Shown: one piece after another, positions 17,931 through 26,259 of the stretch
Layout: each line of letters starts with the position of its first letter
Position numbering within the stretch: the stretch's first letter is position 1
NCBI GenBank assembly: GCA_002699585.1
Contig: PABP01000009.1
Coordinates: forward strand, 793,750 to 857,749
Source: Anaerolineaceae bacterium
GTDB lineage: Bacteria > Chloroflexota > Anaerolineae > Aggregatilineales > Phototrophicaceae
Reading direction: 5' to 3'
DNA length: 64,000 nucleotides
Made by a program: the position numbers and the translations under genes
The notes under the pieces: model-generated
Database searches by the model: none
Seen by the model: the letters and a program-made list of their open reading frames with translations, nothing else
What the model was told of the DNA's origin: nothing

Positions 17931-19325
17931 ATGGTATCTGGCCCAACGTTTGAAGAAATGCTGCACCCCGACAAGATTGACCCCGAAATTCGCGCCAAAG
18001 CCCTCAAGGCGCTCAAAGACAATCCCCTTGACCCTATCAATCTGTATAACGTGACTTGGCGCAACGCCGATAACGAGATTTATCACGTTGTCCTGCCCAA
18101 AGAGTTAACGGGTGTGGATGCCAAAATCGTCGTGATTTACGGCAAGGGATTTCCGTCAGGCAGCCATAAGGTCGGTGCGGCCTATTCGGTTCTGATTGAA
18201 AAACAGCTCATGGGTGAAGTCGATCCAGACGTGCATACGCTCGTCTGGCCCTCCACCGGGAACTATGGCATTGGTGGCGCATTCATCGGCTGCCGCATGG
18301 GCTATGATGCCATCGTCGTCCTGCCGGAAGCCATGAGCCAGGAGCGTTATGATCGCATCGAAAGCTATGGTGCGCGTATCATCCGCACCTACGGCAGCGA
18401 GAGCAACGTCAAGGAAATCTACGACAAAGTCAACGAACTCTCCGCGACCGATAAAAAGGTGCGCGTGCTCAATCAGTTCGAGGTGATGGGCAACTATCGC
18501 TTCCACTACCATGTGACGGGCAATACCGTTGCTGAACTGGCCGCCGAGTTGGCCGAAAAGGGCATCGGCAATGGCAAAATCGCTGCCTTCGTTAGCGCGA
18601 TGGGCAGCGCGGGTACGATTGCCGCAGGTGATCGCCTCAAGCAAATCTGGCCGGATCACAAAATCGTTGGCCTGGAACCCATTCAGTGCCCGACGCTCTA
18701 CAGCAACGGCTATGGTGCCCACGAAATCCAGGGTATTGGCGACAAGCACGTCACCTGGATACACAACGTCAACAACATGGATGCCCTCATGTGCATCGAC
18801 GATGACGAATCGCTGCACACCCTGCGTGTCTTTGCCGAACCCGTCGGTCGCGAAGTCCTGGCCGAGCACTTTGGTCTGGCTGATGGCCTCGCTGACTGCT
18901 TTGGTGAGATATTTGGTATCAGTGCCATGTGTAACATCATCGGTGCCATTAAGACCGCTAAATACTACAACTACGGCGAAGACGATGTGATCGTCACCGT
19001 CGCTACGGATTCGCTTGAGCGCTATCATTCGTCCATCGACATGCTGCGCGAAGAATACGGCGATCTGACAGCCATGCAAGCTTACGGCAACATCGAACGT
19101 TTCTTCAAAGGCGCAGGCACCGACTGGATCATGCGCGGCACGCCCGATGCTCGCGAGCGTTGGCATAACCTCAAATACTACACGTGGGTGGAGCAGCAGG
19201 GCAAGTCAGTCGAAGAACTCGATGCCCAGCGCGACCAAGCCTGGTGGGAAGAACACCAGCAAATGGTCCAGCAGATCGATGAGATGCTCCTTGCCCAGCG
19301 CCAGAAATTAGCGGAATCAGAGTAG
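17931..19325 (+). CDS. Fold-type II PLP-dependent lyase/synthase-like enzyme of the purine cluster
   Basis: 464 residues; GTAGGAGA ribosome site before ATG 17931. Resembles the cysteine synthase/threonine deaminase superfamily: GFPSGSHKVGAAYSVL (about residues 71-86) carries the PLP Lys, STGNYGIGGAFIGCRMG (about 103-119) the substrate loop, and SAMGSAGTIAAGD (about 222-234) the phosphate-binding Gly loop. It is longer than CysK (about 310) and does not look like YgeX 2,3-diaminopropionate ammonia-lyase of E. coli. Position among ygeW, arcC and ssnA suggests, as inference, that it handles an amino-acid product of purine ring opening, for example eliminating ammonia from a diamino or ureido acid. 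Exact substrate unknown. The next gene starts 3 bases after its stop. Confidence 0.75.
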   Translation: MVSGPTFEEMLHPDKIDPEIRAKALKALKDNPLDPINLYNVTWRNADNEIYHVVLPKELTGVDAKIVVIYGKGFPSGSHKVGAAYSVLIEKQLMGEVDPDVHTLVWPSTGNYGIGGAFIGCRMGYDAIVVLPEAMSQERYDRIESYGARIIRTYGSESNVKEIYDKVNELSATDKKVRVLNQFEVMGNYRFHYHVTGNTVAELAAELAEKGIGNGKIAAFVSAMGSAGTIAAGDRLKQIWPDHKIVGLEPIQCPTLYSNGYGAHEIQGIGDKHVTWIHNVNNMDALMCIDDDESLHTLRVFAEPVGREVLAEHFGLADGLADCFGEIFGISAMCNIIGAIKTAKYYNYGEDDVIVTVATDSLERYHSSIDMLREEYGDLTAMQAYGNIERFFKGAGTDWIMRGTPDARERWHNLKYYTWVEQQGKSVEELDAQRDQAWWEEHQQMVQQIDEMLLAQRQKLAESE

Positions 19326-19328
19326 CTT

Positions 19329-20009
19329 ATGTTCCCGGACGACCGGGTGCTGGTAGGTGTCCTTAATCGCAAGCGCGACCTCAAAACGCTGCTGGAACAG
19401 CGCTGGTATCGTATTCCTGAAGATAAGATGCCCTTTGGCGTCTATGCGGAGTACATTGCGTTGTTCCTCAGCGGTAGCGCGGCCAAAAGTTATGGCGATA
19501 GTGGCATCTACCTGTACGCTCGGCGCAAAGGCGTTGAACTGGCCCTGCGCAAAGATTTACTGCCCAACGAGCCGGATCATAAAAACGCGGAAAAACGCTA
19601 TTACAAAGTGCAGTTGCACCCGATAGAAGAGAAGCATCCGCCGCTGCTGAACAACGAGAAGCGCGTCATCAGTTTTATCTATACCACCTGGGATCGCTTC
19701 ATCAAAGCGGAAAAGCTCTCCGATTTGTACAGTCACGAAGACTACTTCGTCGACCGCATCTACCACGCGCTGCGCGACCGCCGCGTCAAAGTCCGCCGCT
19801 TCTGGGATGCCGACCGGGACTATACCGGTATCGGTGCCCATTTGCGCGTTATGTGCGAACAGGGGCCAATAGTGGCATCCACTGAACCGGGTGATGATGT
19901 GGACGTTTATTTAGAAAAGCGCATGGCGGAAGATGCACTCCTGGCCAAGGTGCTGACAGAGATCAAGAACAAGGGCGGTCCGGTTGTGTTGTCGGTTCCG
20001 CTCGATTAG
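19329..20009 (+). CDS. Conserved protein of unknown function
   Basis: 226 residues, soluble, no signal or membrane segment, starting 3 bases after the PLP enzyme so very likely in the same operon. I do not recognise a named domain. Visible features are an N-terminal VLVGVLNRKRDLKTLLEQRWYRIP segment, a Lys/His-rich middle (KNAEKRYYKVQLHPIEEKHP), and FVDRIYHALRDRRVKVRRFWDADRD near residues 143-167, which mixes many Arg with an FWDADRD acidic motif. The C-terminus is acidic then ends VVLSVPLD. Could bind nucleic acid or nucleotide, but nothing here proves it. Confidence 0.75.
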   Translation: MFPDDRVLVGVLNRKRDLKTLLEQRWYRIPEDKMPFGVYAEYIALFLSGSAAKSYGDSGIYLYARRKGVELALRKDLLPNEPDHKNAEKRYYKVQLHPIEEKHPPLLNNEKRVISFIYTTWDRFIKAEKLSDLYSHEDYFVDRIYHALRDRRVKVRRFWDADRDYTGIGAHLRVMCEQGPIVASTEPGDDVDVYLEKRMAEDALLAKVLTEIKNKGGPVVLSVPLD

Positions 20010-20048
20010 TATTTTTAATCCTTCGCATAGTCAAGAAGGGGAATGCAT

Positions 20049-21413
20049 ATGGCATCACTCTTAATCAAGAACGGCACACTCATTACCTGGGGTACGGAAA
20101 ATCAGGTTTTGGCTGATCAGGCGCTACTCATCGAAGATGGTGTGATACAGGCCATTGGCCCGACCAGCGAATTGGTTGCGCAGTACCCGACCACACCCTC
20201 ACTCGACGCAAAAGGGCAGTATGTCATGCCCGGTGGCATTTGCTCGCATACCCATTTTTATGGGGCCTATGCGCGTGGCATGGCCATCCCCGGTGATCCA
20301 CCTGCGGACTTTCCAGCGGTACTCAAGCAGCTATGGTGGCCGCTCGACAAAGCCCTGGATGCTGAATCGGTCAAAATGAGCGCTCTGGTCTGTTTGGTGG
20401 ATGCCATCAAACATGGCACGACCTCACTAATTGACCATCACGCCAGCCCCAACGCTATCGATGGCAGCCTGGACATCATCGCGGATGCTGTGGACGAAGC
20501 CGGGTTACGCGCCGTCCTTTGCTACGAAGTCACCGACCGCGACGGCAAGGATAAAATGCATGCAGGCATCGCGGAAAACATGCGCTTCATACAGGCCAGC
20601 CAGGGACGCACTCTGGTCAGTGGCACATTTGGCTTACACGCCAGCCTGACGCTCGATGAAGAAACGCTCACCGCCTGTGCCGATGCTGCCCCGGCGGATG
20701 TTGGTTTTCACATTCATGTTGCCGAGCACGAAGCTGACGAAGAAGACAGCTTGCAGCGCAGTGGCAAGCGCGTCGTCCAGCGCCTGGATGACTATGGCAT
20801 CTGGCGCAGCAATACGATTGCGGCCCACTGCGTCCACGTTGACGAAGCCGAGCTGGCGATTCTCAAAGACAAGGGCGTCTGGATCAGCCATCAGCCACGC
20901 TCCAATATGAACAACGGTGTCGGCGCGGCCAACATCGACCATCTGCTGGCAGAAGACATCAAGCTGTGCCTGGGCAATGATGGCTTCAGCAACAACATGT
21001 GGGCTGAATGGAAAGCCGCTTATTTGCTGCACAAAGTCGCCAATCGTGACCCGCGCCGTGCCAATGGCTCCGACATTGCCCACATGGCGACAGTTAACAA
21101 CGCTCGTCTTCTGGAGCAGTTCTTTCCCGGCCAGACATTAGGCGAACTCAGTGTAGGTGCGCAGGCTGATATCATCTTCGTGGATTACAAGCCCTTTACG
21201 CCGCTGACTGCCGGGAATATACCCTGGCATATCGTCTTTGGTTTCGAGTCATCCATGGTGACGACCACCATCGTCAATGGCCAAGTCCTCATGCGTGACC
21301 GCCATCTACTGACGCTGGATGAAGACGAAATTGCTGCGGCTGCCCTGGAATTGGCACCAAAGGTCTGGGAGCGGTATACGCGCAACGCCCAAGATGCTTT
21401 ACAATCAGGCTAA
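20049..21413 (+). CDS. ssnA: SsnA-type aminohydrolase
   Basis: 454 residues from ATG 20049, preferred over ATG 20043 because AGAAGGGG lies 7 bases upstream. COG0402 amidohydrolase: SHTHFYGAYARGM with the metal HxH at about residues 62-70, TTSLIDHHASP, FHIHVAEHEADE, HCVHV and GNDGFSNNMW. These match SsnA, the aminohydrolase next to ygfK in E. coli and in selenium-dependent hydroxylase clusters, assigned to urate degradation. It would deaminate or hydrolyse a ring-opened intermediate. It is clearly different from the 8-oxoguanine deaminase at 6363 (different motifs around the metal site), so the window holds two paralogous steps. A 148-base spacer follows. Confidence 0.85.
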   Translation: MASLLIKNGTLITWGTENQVLADQALLIEDGVIQAIGPTSELVAQYPTTPSLDAKGQYVMPGGICSHTHFYGAYARGMAIPGDPPADFPAVLKQLWWPLDKALDAESVKMSALVCLVDAIKHGTTSLIDHHASPNAIDGSLDIIADAVDEAGLRAVLCYEVTDRDGKDKMHAGIAENMRFIQASQGRTLVSGTFGLHASLTLDEETLTACADAAPADVGFHIHVAEHEADEEDSLQRSGKRVVQRLDDYGIWRSNTIAAHCVHVDEAELAILKDKGVWISHQPRSNMNNGVGAANIDHLLAEDIKLCLGNDGFSNNMWAEWKAAYLLHKVANRDPRRANGSDIAHMATVNNARLLEQFFPGQTLGELSVGAQADIIFVDYKPFTPLTAGNIPWHIVFGFESSMVTTTIVNGQVLMRDRHLLTLDEDEIAAAALELAPKVWERYTRNAQDALQSG

Positions 21414-21561
21414 GTTGGTTATGAAGATAATCATGAGAATAATTACGTAAAAGCGATGTCATTTAATCGATTACGTAACCTGTCGTTGCCCAAAAACGTA
21501 TGCATACATACGCCACAACGTCAAAACAGTTATCTACCTCACATGACGAATAGGAGTTCCC
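21414..21561. promoter_or_regulatory. Palindrome-rich leader of the F420 operon
   Basis: The spacer holds two identical ATTACGTAA boxes (21442-21450 and 21470-21478, 28 bases apart, each centred on the palindrome TTACGTAA) and a 16-base inverted repeat CGTATG-N4-CATACG at 21497-21512. The same TTACGTAA palindrome recurs at 38295-38302 upstream of pnp. The sites are seen directly; that they are operators, and for which regulator, is inference. The GTG start of npdG at 21562 has AGGAG 6 bases upstream. Confidence 0.45.
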
Positions 21562-22239
21562 GTGTCAGACGATGCCCCCCTCATAAAATCGATTGCGGTC
21601 GTTGGTGGGACCGGTAAAGAAGGCTCAGCCCTGGCCAAGCGCTGGGCATTAAAAGGCTATCGCGTCATCATTGGCTCGCGCAGTGCCGACAAAGCCGTTG
21701 CCACCGTCAACGAATTGAATGACGAACTCGGTAGTGCTTATTTAGCAGCGATGGTCAATGAAGAAGCTGTTCAACACGCCGACCTCGTTGTCCTGAGCGT
21801 GCCTTACAGCGCTCATAAACCCACGCTGGAAGGTATCAAGCCCCATCTAGAAGGCAAAACCCTCATTGACCTGACCGTACCACTGGCACCGCCCGCCGTG
21901 CGTACTGTCAATGTGCCAGAGGGCAAATCCGCATGTTTGGAAGCCCAGGCCCTACTAGGGCAGGGCGTTCATGTCGTAGCCGCCTTCCAAAACGTCAGCG
22001 CCGTCAAATTAGCAGACCCTAATAATGTGGTTGATTGTGACGTGCTTGTCTGTGGTGATGATGCTGATGCCAAGGCCGATGCCATCGTCCTGGCGGAAGC
22101 AGCAGGCATGCGCGGCATTGATGCGGGCAAGCTGGCCAACGCGGTCGCTGTTGAAGCCCTGACGCCCGTTCTGCTCTATATCAACAAGCAGTACAAAGTG
22201 AAGGGCGCGGGAATCCGCATCACGGGCTTAGCAGACTGA
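21562..22239 (+). CDS. npdG: F420H2:NADP oxidoreductase NpdG
   Basis: 225 residues from GTG 21562. N-terminal NADP-binding Rossmann motif VVGGTGKEGSALAKRWALKG (about 13-32) followed by IIGSRSADKA, where SRS selects the NADP phosphate, then DLVVLSVPYSAHKPTLEGI and the C-terminal GIRITGLAD typical of the archaeal/actinobacterial F420-dependent NADP reductases. Transfers hydride between NADPH and cofactor F420. Heads a run of F420 biosynthesis genes with 11-base spacing to cofE, so supply of the cofactor and its reduction are probably expressed together. Confidence 0.92.
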   Translation: MSDDAPLIKSIAVVGGTGKEGSALAKRWALKGYRVIIGSRSADKAVATVNELNDELGSAYLAAMVNEEAVQHADLVVLSVPYSAHKPTLEGIKPHLEGKTLIDLTVPLAPPAVRTVNVPEGKSACLEAQALLGQGVHVVAAFQNVSAVKLADPNNVVDCDVLVCGDDADAKADAIVLAEAAGMRGIDAGKLANAVAVEALTPVLLYINKQYKVKGAGIRITGLAD

Positions 22240-22250
22240 CGCGAACACCC

Positions 22251-23018
22251 ATGATTACACCACAGATGACCGCTTTTGCGGTCCCAGATATGCCTTTGGT
22301 TCAGCCGGGGGATGACCTCGTCGCCCTCATCATGGACGCACTCGCTGCTCATGATGAATCCTTGCAAGATGGCGATATTCTGGTCATCTCATCGAAAATT
22401 GTCTCCAAGTCGGAAGATTGCTTTGTTGATTTGTACACGGTCAAACCGGGTGCAAAGGCCTTGGAGCTAGCCGAAAAAGTGAATAAAGACCCGCGCATTG
22501 TGGAAATGGTCCTCCAGGAGAGCAAATCCATTTCGCGTGCTGTTCCCGGCGTGCTGGTCGTGGAACATCGCCTGGGTTTTGTATCGGCCAATGCGGGCAT
22601 CGACCAGTCCAATGTCGATGATAGCGGCCACCATATTCTGCTGCTGCCCATCGACCCCGATGCATCCGCCGCCGCGTTGCGCCAGGGGCTGCAAGAGCGC
22701 CTTGGTGTGACCGTTGGCATCGTCATCAGCGACACGCACGGACGCCCATTCCGGCGTGGCAATGTGGGTGTGGCCATAGGCATCGCCGGGTTGCCCGCTG
22801 TCGTCGATCTGCGTGGCGAAGTGGACCTGTTTGGCCGCGAAATGCTGGCCTCAGTAGAAGGTTTTGGCGATCTGCTGGCCTCAACCGCCCACTTGCTCTG
22901 TGGGGAAACTAATGAAGGTCGCCCGGTCATTGTGTTGCGTGGCGTACCTGTGGCCGATGTTGAGCATGGCCTGGGCGCGGACATGAACCGTGATCCAGCC
23001 CACGACCTGTATCGCTGA
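22251..23018 (+). CDS. cofE: F420-0:gamma-glutamyl ligase CofE
   Basis: 255 residues. Family motifs DGDILVISSKIVSKSE (about 40-55), the RLGFVSANAGIDQSN segment (about 107-121), ISDTHGRPFRRGNVGVAIG (about 160-178) and LRGEVDLFGREM (about 185-196). Adds gamma-linked glutamates to F420-0 with GTP. It is the stand-alone CofE form of about 250 residues without the fused nitroreductase domain of actinobacterial FbiB; a separate nitroreductase gene follows after 8 bases. Confidence 0.95.
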   Translation: MITPQMTAFAVPDMPLVQPGDDLVALIMDALAAHDESLQDGDILVISSKIVSKSEDCFVDLYTVKPGAKALELAEKVNKDPRIVEMVLQESKSISRAVPGVLVVEHRLGFVSANAGIDQSNVDDSGHHILLLPIDPDASAAALRQGLQERLGVTVGIVISDTHGRPFRRGNVGVAIGIAGLPAVVDLRGEVDLFGREMLASVEGFGDLLASTAHLLCGETNEGRPVIVLRGVPVADVEHGLGADMNRDPAHDLYR

Positions 23019-23026
23019 GGTGGCTT

Positions 23027-23644
23027 GTGTCGGATTCACCGTTCACTAACCCGGTGCTGGACTCGATTTTTGCGCGGCGCTCTTTGCGTCGCTATCAGTC
23101 GCAGCCCGTGCCCAAACCGCTCATTGAGCAGGTTTTGGCCGCTGGGACGTGGGCGCCTTCAGCCCATAATCGCCAACCCTGGCGTTTTGCCGTTGTCACC
23201 ACCGACGAGCAAAAGCGTCATCTAGCCCTGGCGATGGGTGCGCGATTGCGTGCTGACTTACAAGCTGACCATGTACCGGAATCCGTCATCGCAGCAGATG
23301 TCGAGCGCTCCTATGATCGCCTGACGTCAGCCCCGGTGCTGATCGTAATGAATCTGACGATGGCCGACATGGATACGTACAGCGATGCCGCGCGTAACCA
23401 GAGCGAAAGCATCATGGCGATCCAGAGTGTGGCCATGTGTGGGCAAAACATCCTGTTGGCAGCACATAGCCTGGGGCTGGCCGCCTGTTGGATGTGTGCC
23501 CCCTTATTTTGCCCGGATGTCGTCCGGCAGGCGCTTGATTTGCCAGACGATTGGCAGCCACAGGGCATCATCACCCTGGGCTATCCTGACCAATCGCGTG
23601 AGCGAACGCGCGAACCATTAGAAACGAGGCTTTTGTGGCGCTAG
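23027..23644 (+). CDS. Nitroreductase-family protein, candidate dehydro-F420 reductase
   Basis: 205 residues from GTG 23027. FMN-binding nitroreductase pattern: ARRSLRRYQSQPVPKP (about 13-28), GTWAPSAHNRQPWRF (about 43-57), the AIQSVAMCGQNILLAAHSLGLAACWM helix (about 132-157) and PQGIITLGYPD (about 182-192). Position directly between cofE and cofD, with a 10-base overlap into cofD, matches the FMN domain that actinobacteria carry at the C-terminus of FbiB. There it reduces dehydro-F420-0, which is needed when phosphoenolpyruvate is the precursor. By inference this free-standing protein does that job here. A general nitro/ene reductase is the alternative. Confidence 0.8.
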   Translation: MSDSPFTNPVLDSIFARRSLRRYQSQPVPKPLIEQVLAAGTWAPSAHNRQPWRFAVVTTDEQKRHLALAMGARLRADLQADHVPESVIAADVERSYDRLTSAPVLIVMNLTMADMDTYSDAARNQSESIMAIQSVAMCGQNILLAAHSLGLAACWMCAPLFCPDVVRQALDLPDDWQPQGIITLGYPDQSRERTREPLETRLLWR

Positions 23645-24576
23645 ATCACAACATTGTCGTATTGGTAGGCGGTGTCGGTGGGGCGAAATTAGCCCTCGGC
23701 CTGCAAATGATCCTACCCCCAGAGCAGCTCACAGTGATCGTCAACACGGGCGATGACTTCTGGCATTATGGTTTGCGCATCTGCCCGGACATCGACACGG
23801 TGCTTTATACGCTCAGTGGCCGCGTTGACCCGGTTAATGGCTGGGGCCTGGCCGATGATAGCCGTGTCGTCCTGCAATCCCTGGCGGACTATGGAGAAAA
23901 TACTTGGTTCGGTCTGGGCGATAAAGACATCGCCACCCATCTGCTGCGCACACACATGTTGCGTAACGGCCACAGCTTGTCTGAGGTCATCGACCATCTG
24001 GCCAAGGCCCAGGGCATCCAGTCAGCTATCCTGCCGATGACTAATGACCCGGTGCCGACCATTGTCGAAACAGCCGAATATGGCGAATTGGCTTTTCAGG
24101 AGTATTTCGTCAAATATCGTTGGCAGCCAACCGTGACAGGCTTGCGTTACCAGGACATAGAGCAAGCAAGCCTTAATCCGGCGGTTACATCCGCATTACA
24201 AAATGCCGATATGATATTATTTGGGCCATCTAACCCGTGGCTGTCTATCGAGCCGATCTTATCGGTGCCGGGGATGCGCGACACCTTATTAGCCTGTGAT
24301 GTCCCGCGTGTCGCCGTGACGCCCATCGTTGATGGGCAAGCCATAAAAGGTCCGGCAGCCAAATTGATGGCGGAATTGGGGTATGACGACGTCAGTGCGC
24401 AGAACGTAGCCAAACATTATGGTCAGATCATCAATGGTTTTGTGTATGATAAGAGTGACGCCGCCTTCCACGTTGACGCCCTCCATACAATAGGTATGGA
24501 CACCATTATGAAAAATAATGCCGATAAAGCACGCTTGGCACAGCAAATGCTGGCGTGGATTAAGGAATGGACTTAA
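23635..24576 (+). CDS. cofD: 2-phospho-L-lactate (or enolpyruvyl) transferase CofD
   Basis: 313 residues from GTG 23635 inside the end of the nitroreductase gene. Motifs VVLVGGVGGAKLALGLQ (about 8-24), VNTGDDFWHYGLRICPDIDT (about 35-54), and FGPSNPWLSIEPILSVPGM (about 197-215) identify CofD/FbiA. It transfers the phospho-lactyl or enolpyruvyl moiety from its GDP-activated form to the flavin Fo. Fo synthase (CofG/CofH or FbiC) is not in the window and must be elsewhere. Confidence 0.95.
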   Translation: MALDHNIVVLVGGVGGAKLALGLQMILPPEQLTVIVNTGDDFWHYGLRICPDIDTVLYTLSGRVDPVNGWGLADDSRVVLQSLADYGENTWFGLGDKDIATHLLRTHMLRNGHSLSEVIDHLAKAQGIQSAILPMTNDPVPTIVETAEYGELAFQEYFVKYRWQPTVTGLRYQDIEQASLNPAVTSALQNADMILFGPSNPWLSIEPILSVPGMRDTLLACDVPRVAVTPIVDGQAIKGPAAKLMAELGYDDVSAQNVAKHYGQIINGFVYDKSDAAFHVDALHTIGMDTIMKNNADKARLAQQMLAWIKEWT

Positions 24577-25256
24577 TGAGTATTTGGGCGATTGTACCGG
24601 TTAAACCTCTGCGACGTGCCAAGACACGCTTAGCGGATATCTTATCACCCGATCAGCGTTACCAACTGGCGGAAATGATGCTCCGTCAGGTCTTGGCTGT
24701 GCTCGATAGTGCGCCCCAGGTCACCGGGACGCTGGTGATTAGCCGTGATACGGAAGCCTTAGCCATCGCCCGAGATATGGGCGCACGGACGATTCAAGAG
24801 AGCAGCAGTTCCGATCTGAATCTCGCTCTCATCCGGGCGACGGAAGTGATCCGTGTATGGGGCGCGGGCGCGGCGCTCATCATTCCGGCAGATTTGCCAT
24901 TTGTGAATGCGCACGACATCGCATCCATTGCCGGCATGGGGCGCTATGGTCCCTGCATTGTCATTGCCTCCGATGTCTACAAAATGGGGACCAATGCGCT
25001 TCTGGTTCGGCCTCCGGGCTTGATCAACTATGCCTTCGGTGAAAATAGCTACAATCTCCATCTGGCTGCCGCCCAACGCGCCAATATCGATGTCCATACC
25101 TACGATTCTGACTCGCTTCGCATCGATATTGATGTGCCAGAGGACCTGGTGCGGTACAATGAGCTGGTAGAGAGTGGTGAATTCACATTACTGACCCGCA
25201 TGTTGCCTGATCTCTCTCGTAGCGACATGCCCACCACAGGAGGCAGCAATGGCTGA
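24576..25256 (+). CDS. cofC: CofC/FbiD-type phospholactate or PEP guanylyltransferase
   Basis: 226 residues from ATG 24576, which shares its A with the cofD stop (TAATG) and has AAGGA 9 bases upstream; ATG 24567 is an in-frame alternative. Nucleotidyltransferase pattern: [18 protein letters not shown] (about 5-22), a GALVIS-like strand ([11 protein letters not shown]), and [14 protein letters not shown] (about 105-118) with the catalytic Asp. Makes GDP-activated 2-phospholactate or phosphoenolpyruvate for CofD. The nitroreductase next door argues for PEP as precursor, which is an inference. Overlaps the LLM gene by 8 bases. Confidence 0.93.
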   Translation: MSIWAIVPVKPLRRAKTRLADILSPDQRYQLAEMMLRQVLAVLDSAPQVTGTLVISRDTEALAIARDMGARTIQESSSSDLNLALIRATEVIRVWGAGAALIIPADLPFVNAHDIASIAGMGRYGPCIVIASDVYKMGTNALLVRPPGLINYAFGENSYNLHLAAAQRANIDVHTYDSDSLRIDIDVPEDLVRYNELVESGEFTLLTRMLPDLSRSDMPTTGGSNG

Positions 25257-26256
25257 TCGTGTAGCCCTCTATTTGCAAGACGCGCATCCGTTACGGGATG
25301 CCATCGAATACGTAAAACACGCCGAAGCGCGTGGTTTTGAAGCCGTCTGGCAGGCGGAAAGTCGCCTTGTGCGCGATGCCATTGTGCCGATGGCCGCTTT
25401 TGCCGCGACCACCCATCGTATTAAGATCGGTTCTGGTGTCATCAACAACTGGACCCGTAACGCCGCTGTCATCGCCGCGACATTCTTGACGCTCGATGAC
25501 TTGGCCCCGGATCGCATCATGTGTGGTATCGGTGCCTGGTGGGACCCGCTGGCATCCAAGGTGGGCATCACGCGCCGCAAGAATCTGCTTGCCATGCGTG
25601 AAGTCGTCACTGTTGTGCGTGCCTTGCTGGCCCGTGAGCGTGTGACCTTCAAGGGCGAATTCGTGCAGCTTGATGATGTCGAACTCGACGTCGTGCATGG
25701 TCGCAAAGAGGCGCGTAATGTGCCTATTTATGTTGGCGCGACTGGCCCCAAGATGATGGCCCTCACCGGGGAAATTGGTGATGGCGTCGTCCTGAATTAC
25801 CTTGTTTCGCCCAAGTACAACGATATGGCCCTGCAGCAGCTAGAGCAGGGTGCAAAGATCGCAGGCAAGAGCGTTTATGATATTGATCGTCCGCAGTTGG
25901 TCGTTTGCTCGGTTGATAATGATCGCGAGAAGGCCCTCAATGGCGCCCGTAAGTTGGTGACGCAGTACCTCGGTCAACAGCCGCATATCATGAAGGCCAG
26001 CGGCGTCAGCCAGGATTTGCTCGATGAAATTGGTCAGGTCCTGACATGGCCAGCCACTGAAGAACAAATCGAGCAAGCCATGAAGCTCGTCCCCGACGAT
26101 GTGGTCCAGATGATTACTGCTTCCGGTACGCCGGACGAAGTCAAAGCCAAAGTGCGCGAATATGTCGACCACGGCGCGACCTGCCCGATTCTCTACCCAT
26201 TGGGGCCAGATGTCCGCCTGATGATCGATACCTTCGCCAACGGGTACTCTGCCTAG
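25249..26256 (+). CDS. LLM-class F420-dependent oxidoreductase
   Basis: 335 residues; GGAGGCAGCA before ATG 25249. Luciferase-like TIM barrel: [42 protein letters not shown] resembles methylene-H4MPT reductase (Mer)-like and F420-dependent G6P dehydrogenase-like proteins, with [31 protein letters not shown] (about 160-190) as the phosphate-binding and bulge region. Uses F420H2 as hydride donor or F420 as acceptor. The natural substrate cannot be told from sequence. Being the last gene of the cofactor operon, it is likely a main consumer of F420 in this organism. Confidence 0.9.
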   Translation: MADRVALYLQDAHPLRDAIEYVKHAEARGFEAVWQAESRLVRDAIVPMAAFAATTHRIKIGSGVINNWTRNAAVIAATFLTLDDLAPDRIMCGIGAWWDPLASKVGITRRKNLLAMREVVTVVRALLARERVTFKGEFVQLDDVELDVVHGRKEARNVPIYVGATGPKMMALTGEIGDGVVLNYLVSPKYNDMALQQLEQGAKIAGKSVYDIDRPQLVVCSVDNDREKALNGARKLVTQYLGQQPHIMKASGVSQDLLDEIGQVLTWPATEEQIEQAMKLVPDDVVQMITASGTPDEVKAKVREYVDHGATCPILYPLGPDVRLMIDTFANGYSA

Positions 26257-26259
26257 TCG

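Noticed and set aside
18156-19166. Antisense frame of 336 residues opposite the PLP enzyme
   Set aside because: The + strand has the PLP Lys and Gly loop; the antisense product resembles nothing and has biased His/Val composition typical of shadows.
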